The translations under genes and the position numbers were made by a program. Shown piece after piece: positions 1-13,180 of a DNA stretch of 64,000 nt (position 1 is its first letter; each line of letters begins with the position of its first letter). The notes beneath the pieces were generated by a model. The model searched no databases and was not told the DNA's origin. It worked only from the letters and a program-made list of their open reading frames with translations. This DNA comes from Ctenosaura bakeri. Taxonomy: Eukaryota; Chordata; Lepidosauria; Squamata; Iguanidae. The stretch covers positions 1,062,001-1,126,000 of the forward strand of contig CAOLHI010000931.1 in NCBI GenBank assembly GCA_948474755.1, read 5' to 3'.

Positions 1-133
1 CAGCCATGGAAACCTACTGGGTGACCTTGGGCACGTCACACAGTCTCAGCCCCCCTAAAAAGCTTGTAATAGGTTTGTCTTGGGACCACCATAAGTTCGA
101 AACAACTTGAAGCCACACAGCAACGACAACACG
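1..133 (+). repeat. tRNA-like SINE with Bov-B-type tail (3' part, cut by the window edge)
   Basis: Begins inside the element at CAGCCATGGAAACC and runs through GGGTGACCTTGGGC to a tail reading CATAAGTTCGAAACAACTTG then CACACAGCAACGACAAC. It is the same family as nine minus-strand copies elsewhere here. The family consensus I infer has a tRNA-like head, a middle GGAAGGCAATGGCAAACC, and an end GACTTGAAGGCACACAACAA that resembles the 3' end of Bov-B LINEs. This fits Sauria-type SINEs of squamates. It is the only copy on the plus strand. Confidence 0.85.
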
Positions 134-1064
134 TCTCCTTATAACCCTCTGGACAGATATGAGTGGTAAGACATAGAAACCCTACGAACCAGCAGCCTGA
201 GAGTCACCGCCTCCTGATGACCTATTGCTATTTGAGTTCTTTCTTATGCTACTTTATTAATTTGAATTTACCCAAGCAAGGTTTATTCAAAGGCATATTC
301 ACAAGAGATTTCTAAAGAAAGCACCTGATCCAACCATTTGATGATGAAAATTATGGAGGGATCAAATGGATCTGTTGTGACTGATCCACAAATCCTCCCA
401 TATTGCCTTCACCTTCAACTCTGCACCATCCTATGACGTGGCAGAATGCCACATGAACCAGTATTTAATAAAACTGTTGTGTGCAAGAATTTTGGGACAC
501 AAAGAAAACAATCTGCACCCTATAAATGTCTTGAAATAGCAACAACAGTTAACAACAAAAGGTGCTTATTTGCCCTTACCACTCATAAAAAATGCAGGAG
601 CATCTTCTTGGGAACAAGTGTTCTGAAAAGAAGAATATCCACTGGGTGCATACACATTATGTTGAACTTGGTTCCACCCTGACTTCTTTCAAATCCATGC
701 GCTACTTAATATTTTGTGACAGCAAGCAAAAATGGGAACAGTGCTCTTTATGGACTACAAACCATGTTGCATATAAATTGCCATTCTTCCCCCCCCCTTT
801 GTACTTTCCATGCTCTGTTTTTGCTCAAACAACTCACTTGCATATTTTGTCACTAATTTCTGTGAGCAAACAATAAATATTAAAGGAAACCCACCTACTC
901 CTACTTAGCTTCAGTGCAATGATACTGTATGTCAGTACTAAAGACAATCATTGGTTTCGTGCATGTTGACTCAAGAGGATCCAGACAGAAGCAGGCAGAA
1001 AATTAACACTAAATAATGAAATAGATGTGTTCATGTCCACATCCACACACTTACACACCCTTGT
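134..1064. other. Unannotated intronic DNA
   Basis: No exon, recognised repeat or RNA gene seen. Short plus-strand open frames are chance. A C-run lies near 790. Confidence 0.6.
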
Positions 1065-1140
1065 TCTTGCTATGTGCTCTCAAGTCAGCTTTGAGTTAAG
1101 CTGACTTTATGAATGAGACCTTCAAGAGACCCTGTTAATA
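1065..1140 (-). repeat. Bov-B LINE 3' tail fragment
   Basis: The stretch from TGTGCTCTCAAGTCAGC to CAAGAGACCCTGTTAATA matches the 3' terminal region of the long Bov-B copy at 35606 in the same orientation (tcaagtca...atgaatgagag...ctccaag). Only the last part survives. Confidence 0.55.
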
Positions 1141-2440
1141 ATCCCTACTGTCCCCCAAACTCAGCAAATGTCCACAGCAACACCCAGAAAACCTGCATAA
1201 CATAGAAAGCAAAGGGAAAGACAGTGAGCAGCAGAGCTCTATGGCTTTGCCGATGTTGTTTTAATGATGTTGTCAGGAAGAGAGGAAAAAAAACCCACTA
1301 ATATAAATTGCCATTCCATTATTATTGTTAGTGACAGCATAATCAATAGAAGATAATGTGTGGTCAAAACACTTCTTTGCATTGCAAAAAAGAGAGTGCT
1401 TATTCATAATATGAAGGAAATTAATACAGAATGATGGAAAATATATGTGTATGTTCCTAACGTATAACAGTAACCCTGATTAGAATTTCAAGTTTCCAAG
1501 AAGTCGCACAATATCTAATCATTATTCTCCTGCTTCTTGCCTTCCAGCTCAGGCTAAATCATGAGGACCTTACAAGGGACATTTTACTGTCCTTCATTTA
1601 TTCACTGACTTGTATACTTATTTAAAAGCTGCCCTTTAGGGCATAAACCTTACAAGCAGGCATACCTGAGGGAAAAATAGAAGCATGCTGCAACCGCAGA
1701 TGGATGCCAGTCAATGTATTTATTAATTTTAGAGTCAATGCAGCCATTTCTTTGCTCTTCCACTTGCCCATAAACACAATCAATTAGGAAATGTCTTTTT
1801 TTTTTTTTTGTATTACATTTCCCCAAATCTTCCAGCTAGCATGGCTACTGGCTTTCCATTCTGAGCACTGCTTTGTGTGTACACATCATCAATAGTGTGA
1901 TGGGGTGAGAATGAGAGACAGGGTCTTTCAAATCATGGCATCTAAAGCATGGCATCCTCTACAAGCATGGCTTCTTTACATCTTGCTCTTCTTGTTCATC
2001 AGTCATTAGATTGTGTATAACTTGGAAATGTTATTTTATTAATAAGTGTTTTCAACCCTTGCCTTTAGGACTGGGAGCCCCAGACACCAGGACTTGGATC
2101 AGAGTACCAGGCCCCACTACTCTGGACTTGAGTATGATGACAGATATCTTAGGGTGAGAGTGCTGCCTTGAAAATAATGCTTTTTAAAAAAATACCCACT
2201 GGTACAAGCTATTTTGAAGTGGCTGTTGTAGACTCCAGAGGGTTTATCAATCCTCTTCTTTGTCTCTCAAAGTTTCTCAGACCACTGCCAGCATCAGGAC
2301 AGAGTGGTCTATATGGAGAGAAAATTTCCAAATCACTGCCCCAGGAGTAACTGAATATGGTATTACGGGATTATTTATCTGTGGCTTCTCCTGTCTTTCT
2401 ACTAACTTATCTTGTTCCTTTCCAACATTTCTTGTTAATC
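1141..2440. other. Unannotated intronic DNA
   Basis: No exon or clear repeat recognised; a T-run lies near 1797-1809. Confidence 0.55.
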
Positions 2441-2622
2441 TGTGCCTTCAGCTTGTTTCTGATTTATAGTGACCCTAAGGTGAACCTATCACAGGGTTTT
2501 CTTGGGCTGAGAGTGTGTGACATGCCCAAAACCACCCAGTGGGTTTCCATGGCTGAGTGGGGAATCAAACCTTGGTCTCCAGGGTTATAGTACAATGCTC
2601 AAACCAATATACCATGCTGGCT
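2441..2622 (-). repeat. tRNA-like SINE with Bov-B-type tail
   Basis: Reads as the reverse complement of the SINE at the window start: tail (TGTGCCTTCAGCTTG), then CTATCACAGGGTTTTCTTGG, CCCAGTGGGTTTCCATGGC, and the tRNA-like B-box region GGAATCAAACCTTGG. Internal bases between tail and middle are deleted, so the copy is slightly short. Confidence 0.85.
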
Positions 2623-2819
2623 CTCTCCCACCTTTCTTACTCTGTCTTAAATGGCTAAAGACACAGTCCAACATTTTTGTATGCATTAGCAGAAAGTGTG
2701 ACATTAATCTTTCCTCATCATCTTAGTTTAGGAATGAGACTCCTTTCTCCATTAATTCTTGATTTTGAGTCTCTCTTTCTCATTCGTCTATCCACTGTTG
2801 TACCATAACTCCTAGCTAA

Positions 2820-3385
2820 ATGTCTCCTCTTTCCCTTTCCCCCTTTCTCTCAGCCTCTTTTTCTTCTCCACCTTCCTAGTTACTCCTGGTTATGATGATC
2901 TTCTCCTTTGTTTCCTAATCCCATTTCTTCTCCCTCACACTGTCTCTCTCCTTTCCCTTCCCCTGTATACAATTCATACAACAAACTTCTTTTTCTTCCC
3001 TTTTTTCTCTTCTCCTCCTCCTCTTTCTTCTTGCATCTTCTCCCTGCACTAATTTCACTGTAGTTCACTAGTCCCTCTCTTTTATTCTTTTTTGTCCTCT
3101 TCTTCCTTCTGGCCCTCTTCACAACTCCTGGTTAATGTCTTCCCCTTCCCTTCCTTCCATATCTCTTTCTTTTTCTCTTTCTCTTCCTCCCTCTCTCACT
3201 CACCAGTTTTTTCTCTTCCCTTCCAACCTACTCTGTCTCCCTCCTTCTCTTTCTGCTCCCATCCCAGTTCTCCAGGCTACTCCCTCCTTCCCTTATCCTC
3301 CTTTTCTTTCACTTCCCCTACCTACTACTATCATCTTCCATCTGCTTTCTACCTCTTTTTCTCTTCAACTCTTTCTCCATTGTTC
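2820..3385. repeat. Pyrimidine-rich low-complexity block
   Basis: About 560 bp of almost pure C/T on the plus strand, built of CTCCTT, TTCCTTCC and CTCTTT runs with few purines. Both strands give spurious long open frames (Ser/Pro/Phe-rich on plus, Lys/Glu/Arg-rich on minus), which are not genes. Confidence 0.85.
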
Positions 3386-4425
3386 GTTCAAAGAAATTCT
3401 CAAAACCATGACTGGAATATATCAGCATTCTAAATTAAATTCAACAGGCCTTCTTTCTGCAAATTCCCCGATAGTTTCCATTGCCCTGTTGGTTTATCAG
3501 ATCTCAAGTTTCAACTCTGAAATAATGAGGTTGAAATGGCCTTAATATAGACAAAGTTCTCTAAAATGGTGCGGTCTATCACGCTTGCAGCTCAGACATT
3601 TACTGCCTGCCTCTTAAAGCAATCCACACGGCCAATCTCTTACATGTATATTGGATCAAAGTTAAAACTAGCTGAACGCTCCCTTCCTCCTCTAGATCAG
3701 AGCCACTATCATCTTGCTTAGGAAGGGTAAGTTTAAGAAAAAAAAGTCACTGTGTGCCTTAGGAGCCCTTCTGTCCCTTCACTGTTCCCCTCTGCAAGTT
3801 ATCACATGAGATGGGACAAATATTCTTTCTTCTTTAGTTAGTGGCAACCACCACAGGAGGCAGAGAAGCAAACTGAAAAAACACACATACAAACACATAA
3901 GGAGCAAGTCAGTTACTCAGCCCTGGTCTGCTACAGGCCAAACACCCTTTGCATCTTAGGATTTCTTATGCATAAACTCCAACTGTTACAGGGATAGCCC
4001 ACATTTTTGCAAGGAAAAAAATATTGAATTCTTCTGTTGACCTACTAGTTTCTGATCCATTTTGCAAGCACATTTTCCTTACACCCTGTGGCACAGATGG
4101 CTGATATTTTCATGCTGCAGTGGTTATTAGGTTTTAATGTTACTTAGTGACAACTTTACAACGTTCGTACAGTCACCTGCTCAAGACCCCTGCTGTTTGA
4201 TGCACTAAGGATTTAGCATTAAAACTCTTAAATGAGCTTAAAAAGTGCCTGAAAAGGTTACACTGGTATTTTGCAAACTGAATGTGCACATTAACCATCA
4301 TTTCGTGTGAAGCTTCCTTTGTAGATTTTTTTTTTGTGCTTAAAAATGCCTCCCTATTCAATTACTTCCTTTTCTAGGCTTTCAGACAATAGCTTGCCAG
4401 CAGCAGTTCTTTTTCATTTTTAGAT
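3386..4425. other. Unannotated intronic DNA
   Basis: No exon or repeat family recognised. Confidence 0.55.
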
Positions 4426-5760
4426 TATTTATTAATGTTAAAACAAACAATCAAATTCGCAGTTAGAGTCACAGTCAGAATCAGAGAAATATACTTTCAA
4501 AATGAAGAAAAGGAACGAAAATGAAAACTGAAACACACTAACACACTAAGTACTAACTACTAAGCTGAAAGAGTGAACACTAACTACAGTAAAACACTAA
4601 ACTTACTAAAATAAAAAGAAAGCTCTGACTCTTCAAGCCAAACTGTAATGAAAGGGGGAAACAATTAAAAAAAGAAAAGAAATTAATCTACCATTACAGA
4701 TCCAGCTAAGTAATCCTTCAAGAATGACTAGTGACCACAGACACAAATTATTGCATTGTTAGATTTCTTCTTGCTCAAAAAGTCCACAAATTGTTTCCAT
4801 TCTTTCAAAAAATCTTCAGTTGGCTTATCCTTTAAAACCCACGTTAGTTTGGCAATTTGGGCTAACTCAGCAACCTTAACAATCCATCCTTCATTGTCGG
4901 TGCCTTAATCCCTTGTCAGGTTTGAGTGAACAATATTCTGTTATCGTATAATAAGGAACTAATCTGTATTTACTATCCAATTATTTAGCTGTGATGACCA
5001 GCATAAACTTTTCTGGTGACATTACAAAATTCATCTTTAAAATTTTTTTGGATTAACATGTAGATCTTACACCAACAACTTTTTACTTTCTTACAAGTCC
5101 ACCACATGTGAAAAGAGGAGCTCTCCTTATATTGACATTTCCAGCACTCGATTTGAAACATTCTTAGAAAATTTTGGCCTCTTATTTGGGCTTAGATTCC
5201 ATCTATACATCATATTATACATGTTTTCTTTTAAATTATTACACAAAGTAAATTTTATATTTTAGCCCACATCTTCCCCATATATCTATTTGAACACTGT
5301 GCCCAAAATTTTTGGGCCCACTTTATCATGTACTCTTTAACAGGTTCATCTTTTATGTCTAGATTCCAAAGGCATATGTACACTTTTTTAATTACATGGT
5401 CATCATCTTTACACAACTCTAAATAAACTCATTTTCTTCAACTTCAATGGCTGCATTTCTCTAATTTTGATTAAATCTATCGCTGGGTTGCATATAAGCA
5501 AACCAATTAAGAACTTTGCCTCACCTGAGAAGCTTCTCACTTGATTTAAACTCTCAGCTGCCTTGTTCAAAATACAAAAGGTCAATAATAAAACAACCAT
5601 CTCTGATTTTTAACCCATTCCTTCCAGAAGAAGCGCTCCAGGATGAGGTGGCTAATACTATCTTAGGAAAAAAATCTCTGCTTATATTTATACCATGCTC
5701 ATAGAAGAGCCTTTCTAATATAATGATTTTTAAATGTGCCTTAAATGTATCATACCAAAG
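4426..5760 (-). repeat. L1-type LINE, 3' fragment (dead)
   Basis: On the minus strand, broken frames show the C-terminal zinc-knuckle-like region typical of L1 ORF2: CWKCQYKESSSFHMWWTCKK around 5090-5160. Further 3' comes VAELAQIAKLTWVLKDKPTE and FLKEWKQFVDFLSKKKSN around 4750-4870. Several frameshifts and stops interrupt the reading. The AT-rich part from 4426 to 4740 is probably its 3' untranslated region. The 5' portion with endonuclease and most of the reverse transcriptase is missing, as is usual for truncated L1 inserts. Confidence 0.75.
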
Positions 5761-6000
5761 ATAACCAACTGAATCTTAAATCACCACCAGCAGTCCTGCT
5801 GCAGTGGGCTAGTAAGCAGCACCTGCCGTATCCATAGATTTTAACTCTGCTGCTCATCCTCCTCTTTTTCAAGAGAGATGGTCAGGGTTCTGGCTGCATA
5901 GTTCCTATGGTTCTGTCCATTGGCCTAGCTTGATCTGATAGACATGCTTGAGAGTCAAACAGTGGCAGGCTACTGTGTTGTCAGAATGCAGCCTGCAGGA

Positions 6001-6240
6001 TTTTATTTATTTATTTATTTATTTGTATCCCGCCTCTCCATATGGATTGAGGCGGCGAACAACTTACAAATAGCATGTATTTCGAAACATTTCTATACGT
6101 GCCCCCAACCAGCTGGGTACTCATTTTACTAACCTGCGAAAGGATGGAAGGCTGAGTCAACCTTGGAGCCGGGCAGGATCGAACTCACAACCTTGTGGCT
6201 TGCAGTACTGGCATTTAACCACTGCACCACCACGGCTCAA
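6001..6240 (-). repeat. tRNA-derived SINE with LINE-like TTTA tail
   Basis: A second SINE type. Reading the minus strand: a tRNA-like head (GCCGTGGTGGTGCAGTGG as A-box region, GTGAGTTCGATCC as B box), a body with AAGGTTGACTCAGCCTTCCA, then a tail GCCGCCTCAATCCATATGG and GAGAGGCGGGATACAAATAA followed by (AAAT)n. The tail is shared with the L2-like LINE at 32085, suggesting it used that machinery. It is not a functional tRNA gene. Confidence 0.8.
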
Positions 6241-6912
6241 GGGTAACTAGAATGAATGAACTAGAGGGAAGGCCTCAGTAAGAGAGAAAATTAATGTAGA
6301 TGTTTGTTGGAGAATATCAATGTTCAGAAACTGGTGCCTTCATTCAAATGCAGCAAGCAGACACTTGAGACTGTCTTCCTACTTTTGTCTGGATGCTCTT
6401 TTGCACACACCTGGACATCTGTTTTGCTTTTTGACTGATGTTGCGGGGGGGGGGTTCCTACAACCTTCTTTAGACACTGCATGTCTTTTTGATTTCTCTT
6501 CTTCCTCTCTGCAATGAAGCCATTTTGATTATCATTATCCCCTCCCCCATCCCACTGCAGGTTGTTCCTTCAAGACCGTGATTTGCTTGCTTAGTTGATA
6601 TTATATTGGAAGCGACTGGTTTATTTCCTGCTTTTTACAGTTTCTTTCCATGTTGTTTGCACTAATGGGATCTCTGCCATGTGTCCAATAATGTTTTATC
6701 TTATCCCTACGGTACTATTGGAGGCCAATTTTAGCTCTGGCTGGGATAATTGTGTCATCAGATCAATGATTTTCAGCATGTTATGAGGTCCTCCGTTCAG
6801 AATAATTGGTGGGGTCAAAGTCCTTTATCTCTATGGGAGGCAGAGAAGTTGAATGCTGTGTAGACTGATGTGATAGCATTAGGATAGCAGGGTTACCAAT
6901 TCTCTTTAGCAG

Positions 6913-6913
<1 letters not shown>
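6241..6913. other. Unannotated intronic DNA
   Basis: Nothing recognised apart from a G-run near 6445. Confidence 0.5.
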
Positions 6914-6914
<1 letters not shown>

Positions 6915-6943
<29 letters not shown>

Positions 6944-6986
6944 TATATATATATATATATAAGAGAGAGAGAGAGAGAGAGAGAGG
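6915..6986. repeat. Compound microsatellite (CA)n(TA)n(GA)n
   Basis: Three dinucleotide arrays follow directly on each other: about 15 CA, 8-9 TA and 12-13 GA units. Confidence 0.97.
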
Positions 6987-8569
6987 GTTCCAATAATCCC
7001 CACAGAGTGGGCTTGGACACTGTGGTTCAATACAGCTGTATCCAAGTGCATTATATTTACATTTCCTTCTGCTAACATGATTCTTGAATTTCTTTCTCAA
7101 TACATTCCATCCCCATTTTAAAAGCAGGCAGCAAATCTAAAATGTGAGTGAAATATGCCACTTATTTCTATTAATAACAAAATCTCCAATTTCTCCTTAT
7201 TAAGGAAACCTGGTTAAGGATAGCTTATGTGATGCCTTAAGTAATTATGACAGCTCCTTCTGCTGAATAGCTGATCTTCCTAAAAGTGAATGTACTGAGA
7301 TGTTTCTTTTTTCAATGCTTTTCTAGTATGCTGTTCATGAGTATGACTCATTAGTGGTATATACTCAGAAATAATGGGCATCACTTCCTGAAGTGCTTAA
7401 GCTCGTTTTTTAAAAAATTGATTGCCAGACATAGGTACCAAAATAATTTTGGACACAATAGCATATGTTCAATGGCAAGTCTGAACTAGAGGGGACCCAC
7501 TGCACTCATTGGATTTACATAACCACTGACTTACCATTCAGTAATTGATTTAATGGATCTACTCTTGTTGGGAATTGCAACAAGATTTATCTCTCTGTGC
7601 TTTGATATGAGGTTAGCAACTACCATTTACTGTAAAATATCAAAGAGTCTAGATGGCCCTGAATGAACTGTTGCTCACAGAATATTCATTACGGTGATCC
7701 TGGGACTATTTTTAAGATATGTGTGGGGAGCCCTCAATACTGGCAAGCAGGTTATTAATTTTGCCTATTTTCAAAGACTTGCAGAGAAAGGGCAAATTAC
7801 TTATCCTATCCATTATCATTCAAACATATTTAAATATTAAGATTCTTGCAAGCACAATGTATACTTAGAAGCACCCTCCATTTGTTCAGTTAGTTTACTC
7901 TCAAGTAAGTGCATATAAGTGAGATTGCAGGCAGGCATTATTATTCCTTGGAGGGCTCAGCAACAATAGTTCTATATATATATATATTTGTGATTGAGCT
8001 TTTAGCACACTTCTGATTGATAACTCTGGAAAAGGATCAACCATATGGGAGTTCTGGTGGTCCAATTTTGCATGATTATTTTTTTGGGGAGGGATGGTTC
8101 AATCCATCCTAGCCGAGTCTTAGGGGGTTTCAAGCACCTGCACATTTCTGTTCTAGAGTCCCTGACCACAGCTGTGAATGTTGTTGTAAGGACCCATCCC
8201 ACTTGCTCCCAATGCTTGCTTGTGTTTCAGAACAATCATGTTGGCACCTCAAAATAATTACCCCATGATGAAGGGCCTTAATATGATGATGAGTATCGGC
8301 AGAAACTCCTAATAGCACTTTTCCAAAAGGAGTTCATTAATTTGAAATAAAATGCTGACATGCTGCTGAACAGGAGGGATGCCTCAGGAATTGGGTCTTT
8401 ATGAGTTCTGGTGTGGCCATCTGCTCCTCATTGATTAGGCTGTGAATTAGAACTCAATAATCCACCAGTCTTCATGGGTCCTGAATGTTCTGATGCAGTT
8501 CTCAGCTTGAAAGATATCATCAAAAGGCATTTGAAATATGTACTTTGAGGTGAGGTGTACTGGAAAACA
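6987..8569. other. Unannotated intronic DNA
   Basis: No exon or repeat family recognised except a short (TA)n at 7974-7988. Confidence 0.55.
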
Positions 8570-8745
8570 TAGGGAGGGGGTAGTTGTGTTAGTCTGCTGC
8601 AGCATAAAGGAGAAGAATCTAGTGGCCCCTTAGACTAATGTGTTTTATTTGGCATAAGGATTCTGTGGAATGCAGTTTACAAAAAGCCTGTTCTAGAGAA
8701 ACTTGTTAGTCTTTATGGTGTCACTGGATTCTTTGTTGTTGTTTA
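8570..8745. repeat. Interspersed repeat of uncertain class
   Basis: Shares with 53955-54110 a core of the type AG(T)GGCC/GCACCTTA..AGAC(T/A)AA..TTTATTTGGCATAAG. I recognise this as a common reptile interspersed repeat but cannot assign its class from sequence alone. Confidence 0.5.
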
Positions 8746-11221
8746 GAAACATGTATTTTCAGGAAAGTATGTTATTAAATTTGTACTGAAAGGAAATGTT
8801 TATGTGGATTAAAACATATAATCTGTGGATTATTCAGCAACGGAACAGATCTACAAGCAAATGCATGACACAGACAAGAAGCTGTTGTGTCCATGCTGTC
8901 CCTCCTTGGGAATTTAATTTATAGTAGGCATCTGCAATTAGCCTCTGTGTTGCCCAAGAATAGTGATCAGCAAATCTTTCAAGTTTGTGTCTCTGTTTCT
9001 TGAACTTAAGCTTGTTTTGGCTTGGTTTTGGACAATTTTGTGGGGGAAAAAGGCATTTTTGTGAGCAATTTCTAATGTATGTACTAAGAGATGTACTTTT
9101 TAAAATAATGTATATAATTTACTCTTGTACAGTATGTGGTTTTGAATATTATTTCCAGTAAGGTATGCATGTTTGTGTTCACCTTCTCATAATATATGCA
9201 TCCTTTTACATTTTCTTTTAAATTAATGTTTTGAATGAGGAACTGTTATGTAAAAATGCAAAGTCTGCAAATCTGGAAAGTGCAAGTTCTGGTATGCATT
9301 TCAGTTCCGTTACTGGTGTTGGAGGTCCAAATTAAGTGCATTGGTATGGAAATTTGCAGAGATCAAATTGCAACCACATTATTTCCTACCCGCCTAACAT
9401 TTTCTAGTCTAACTTTACTAGAATTTACAGTTTAGGACTCATCATTGCCAATGCTCACGGCAATTATCATGATATCCTGCATCCTGTGATACAAACTATA
9501 CTACTATTCAGTATGACAAGTGTGATGGCATAACACCAACATCTTAGATGCCAAATTCTTATCAGCTTGGTATACTTCACAAAGCCAAGGTCCCATGTGT
9601 GTTGAATTGCCTGAGTTGTACGTTTGCATTAAAGATGCAAGAAATCCTAATATAAAAACTAATAAACTCAAGTACTCTTTTAAAAGCCTTCATTTGTTTT
9701 TAAACAACTCAACAATGAAGATACATTTAGCAAAGCTGATTTGTTTGCTCTTAAGTTTAGGAGAAAAGGTCACATTCACCATTTATAATCGCAGCAGAAA
9801 GACCACAGCCATCAATTCTCAACTCTAATTCCCTATCTCATAACTGTCAGATTATGAAACTGCACACTGTAAGCCACAGGAGTTTACAGAAAAAACATCT
9901 CCTTCTTCTCTTCTGCCACTTTAATCAGATGAATTAATAAAATAGGATTCAACATCCACTATTCACTCTAAGAGTTTGGAGGAAAAACTGGGACATTACA
10001 GTCTCTAGAATGATACTATTATTTTTTAAAGATAGCACTCTGAAAAACAAAGAGTACTTACTTAACAACCTGCCTCAGACCCAGATTCCTCCCCACACAA
10101 CATCCCTCAGGGCTCCTCGCTTAATCATCTTTGGTCCACATTCTTCGGCACGCTGGTGCTGAAGGCACTACCTCCCAGCAGACCCCTCTCCTGGCACAAC
10201 TCCCCTCTTGTGGGTGAGGACAAACATGTCATCACCCTGAGCAAATTGCCTTGATCATCATTGCAATCCCCTCTGTGCCATGTCCCTGGTCAGTTTATTT
10301 TGTACAGAAGAGGGGTAAAGGGAAAGGAGAGGAGAGGTGGTGCTGTGTTCCCACTGCAGTATGCAATAGCCGACTTAAACAGAGATGACATTTCCATCTG
10401 CGCTTTAAGCGATCAAAAATGTAGAATGTGAACTTTGCATCAAGTTTTCTAGTTTTCCCCCAGGCTCCAAAGAAATGATACTCTTGGTATTATTATTGAA
10501 AGAATTAATGAATTTCTAAAGTAATCAGTCAATCCTTCTTTTGGCTGTGGAGATTTGTTTTGAGTAAGGTTATCGAATGAAGGTCAGGCAGCATGTGACA
10601 GTTCCAACCGGCAGGCCAAAAGAGTGCCTCTCCATTTAAGGTCTAATGAAAACAAAGGTTAATCAGCCACATTGTATTAAGGTTTCAAGAAACATGCTGG
10701 CTTAAAGGGACACCTTTAGCACACCAAATGGGCTTCAGCCCTCACAATGCACAGCCACTGATGTGTTAATGCACCAGAATGGCACCATAATTAGCAATTG
10801 CACCTGCAGAATTTAGCTGGCAACTCCCATTCCGACACAGAGAGCTAGCTACGAAAAAGAAAATGAAGGCAACTGCACACAACAGCATCAAATGACTGTA
10901 CAAACTAAAATGGAGCTAGGAAGGAAGCAAAGTAAACAACTGAAAGACAATTTGGCCCTGTATGTCAGCCTTTGCTGAAAACTCTCATTATTCCCAGACA
11001 TCATGGCCATTGCAGTCCAACACTGACACCAGTTTAACAATAGCTGTTCAACATGTGTAAGAGGAAGTTAAGTTCCAATGTATTCAGTGGTGGCTTGCCA
11101 CTATCAAGTCTGCCTAGGAAGAAAATTCAGTGAGGAAGTTAGTTTAAAGGCACAAGTGAATTGTTGGTTGAATAAAATAAAATATGCAGTGTAGCAGTGT
11201 ACTGCAAGCTATATATCACAT
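8746..11221. other. Intronic DNA, mostly unannotated
   Basis: No exon recognised. 8960-9450 is AT-rich and may be a degraded copy of the element type seen at 11222 and 47168. 10500-10850 is free of repeats and rich in homeodomain-like TAAT motifs (see findings). Confidence 0.45.
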
Positions 11222-11518
11222 GCAGAGATGTGCAACTTAGTCTCTTTTTTGTTTAATGAACAGAATGTCAGTATATTGTGAATGGACAACTGCACAGGGA
11301 GGCACTAGGAAGGTGCATATTTAGAAGTGACTACATCTATCTGTTTTATGGTTTCTATAATGTTCTTATTTCTTATCTTTGCAAAACTCCATCAGAAAAT
11401 CTTGTGATATGCAAAAACTGAAGGAAAGTTGCATTCTAGATCACACATTGGTTTAGGAAGCACACATTAGGTTGGATCATACTAAAATGCAAACCAAATT
11501 AATTTTGTCCCCATCCAG
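11222..11518. repeat. Possible degraded hAT-like element
   Basis: Opens CAGAGATGTGCAAC and closes ATTTTGTCCCCATCCAG, so the termini are of CAGRGATG...CATCCAG type. The closing block AAATGCAAACCAAATTAATT recurs near 42940 and 47480. No matching 8-bp flank was found, so the ends are uncertain. Confidence 0.35.
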
Positions 11519-13180
11519 ATGCCTAATCTTTTTTCCCATTAGCTTGTTTTCCTGTTCAAATTCTCAGTCTGCATCCCACTTTTTTTCTTCTTCTTCCCAA
11601 TGAGAAAATGAAAAAGATGCATACGTTTTTCTGCACGTAGGCAAAAGCTTTAGGATACAGATTTTAAGTGGCTGGCAAATGGCTATAATCCCCCTCCCTC
11701 CAGTCCCCCCCCCGAAAATACTCAAGTGACCAAGGCTACTTTTCATTAAAAAAAAAGAAAAAAAGAACTGAGGTTAAGTTACATACTAACTCATAACAAA
11801 TAACGTGGCCCTCAGGTTATTTATGACAATTTTTAAGGTGTAGACCAAATATATTTCTAATGTATTCCTGAAAAGCTAAAGGTTGAACCCAAAATATTCT
11901 TCCTTGCAGCAACCACATATATCATATAGGCACTGTTGTTACAAAGCTAGGACTGATTGCTGCTCATGGCTGAGCATAGATGGGGTCATTGCTTTGCAGA
12001 TTACAAAATGGTCTACAGAGAGACATCACAAGTTCTTACTTCCCCAAATTCTAGTTTTTAGAACCACTGACCTCAATCCAGGAAGCTGGGCACAATAACT
12101 AGGAGACCTAGCTCAAAAAAAAAGAAGCAAGTTCAGCATGGACTCAAATTAACACTGTGATGGAAAATTAGAAGCACATCATAAGTAATGTGCATATCAC
12201 TGATCAACTACAAGGAGATCAACTACTAATCCATCTCTGGACCTCTCTTCCTCAATCAAAGAGAGTCTTAGAATACATATCCCTAAGTCCCTGAATTTGT
12301 AATGGAGATGACACCAGGTTGGTTGCACCTTTAGCTGTCTTTGGAGCTCTTTTAAACTTTAAATTCTGGAATCCCTTCCAGAGCAATGAATCTATCAAAA
12401 AATACATTTAAAATTTCAGCACCCTCTAAAAAAAATCAAATTTACAGATAATTTAGCAGTCTGAACAGGGGAACAACACAAAACAACACTGACACTGAGG
12501 GGGGAAAACATCAAGTTTGACAGAACTAGGAGGAAATGTCTTTGATTCATCCTTTGAGAAGGAACAGCCCTGACACAAACCTAAGGAAATCAGAGCATGT
12601 TTCACACCCCATGTGCTACTTGACAGTAATAGAATGCAGTCAGTGCCAGTATTTTTGATTTTGGTCATATGAACTGCTTCTTCCAGCAAATATACTTCTA
12701 AGTAACTATCTTCCTCACAAAATGACTGACTAGAGCAAAGTCAGTTTTAAGCAAGGGAGGATGTGCTCATCCAAACTGTATGGAAGAGACTGTTATTTTA
12801 AAAATGAAAAGAAAAGAAAAACCAAAGCATGCAATTACAGTACTGATTTTATGGTACAGTTTGCATATTTCATGATATGTTGTTTGCAAGGTAGCTATTA
12901 CAAAATCAAATATAAATGATTGATTAACATAAGCAAATAGTTGTGAGGCATGTGGTGGATTACTGGAATTCTGCTACTATTACTGTAACATTCAAAAAAG
13001 TGCAACAGTTCATAAATATGGTGCTATACACTTGCAAACTCTCCGTTTCACCTATCAGATGCAACTGATATCTTCCACCTGAGTGGGGCTGTGAATCTAC
13101 TCTGTGATTTAGTTTGAAGGAAATAGCCAAAGTGCTGAAGTTATTTTGGGGATAGTGTTCAGTCTCTTGGCTAGCTCTTG
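11519..13180. other. Intronic DNA, mostly unannotated
   Basis: No exon recognised. 13080-13180 is weakly similar to the half-palindromic element at 49469 (GTGAATCTACTCTG; AGCTCTTGCAAAGTCCAAAC). Confidence 0.4.

Noticed and set aside
2880..3545. 80-136-codon frames (Ser/Phe/Pro-rich on plus, Lys/Arg/Glu-rich on minus)
   Set aside because: Direct products of the pyrimidine-rich low-complexity block.
6001..6240. tRNA gene on the minus strand
   Set aside because: Only the promoter-box-like head is present, with no cloverleaf, and it is followed by a SINE body and LINE-like tail.
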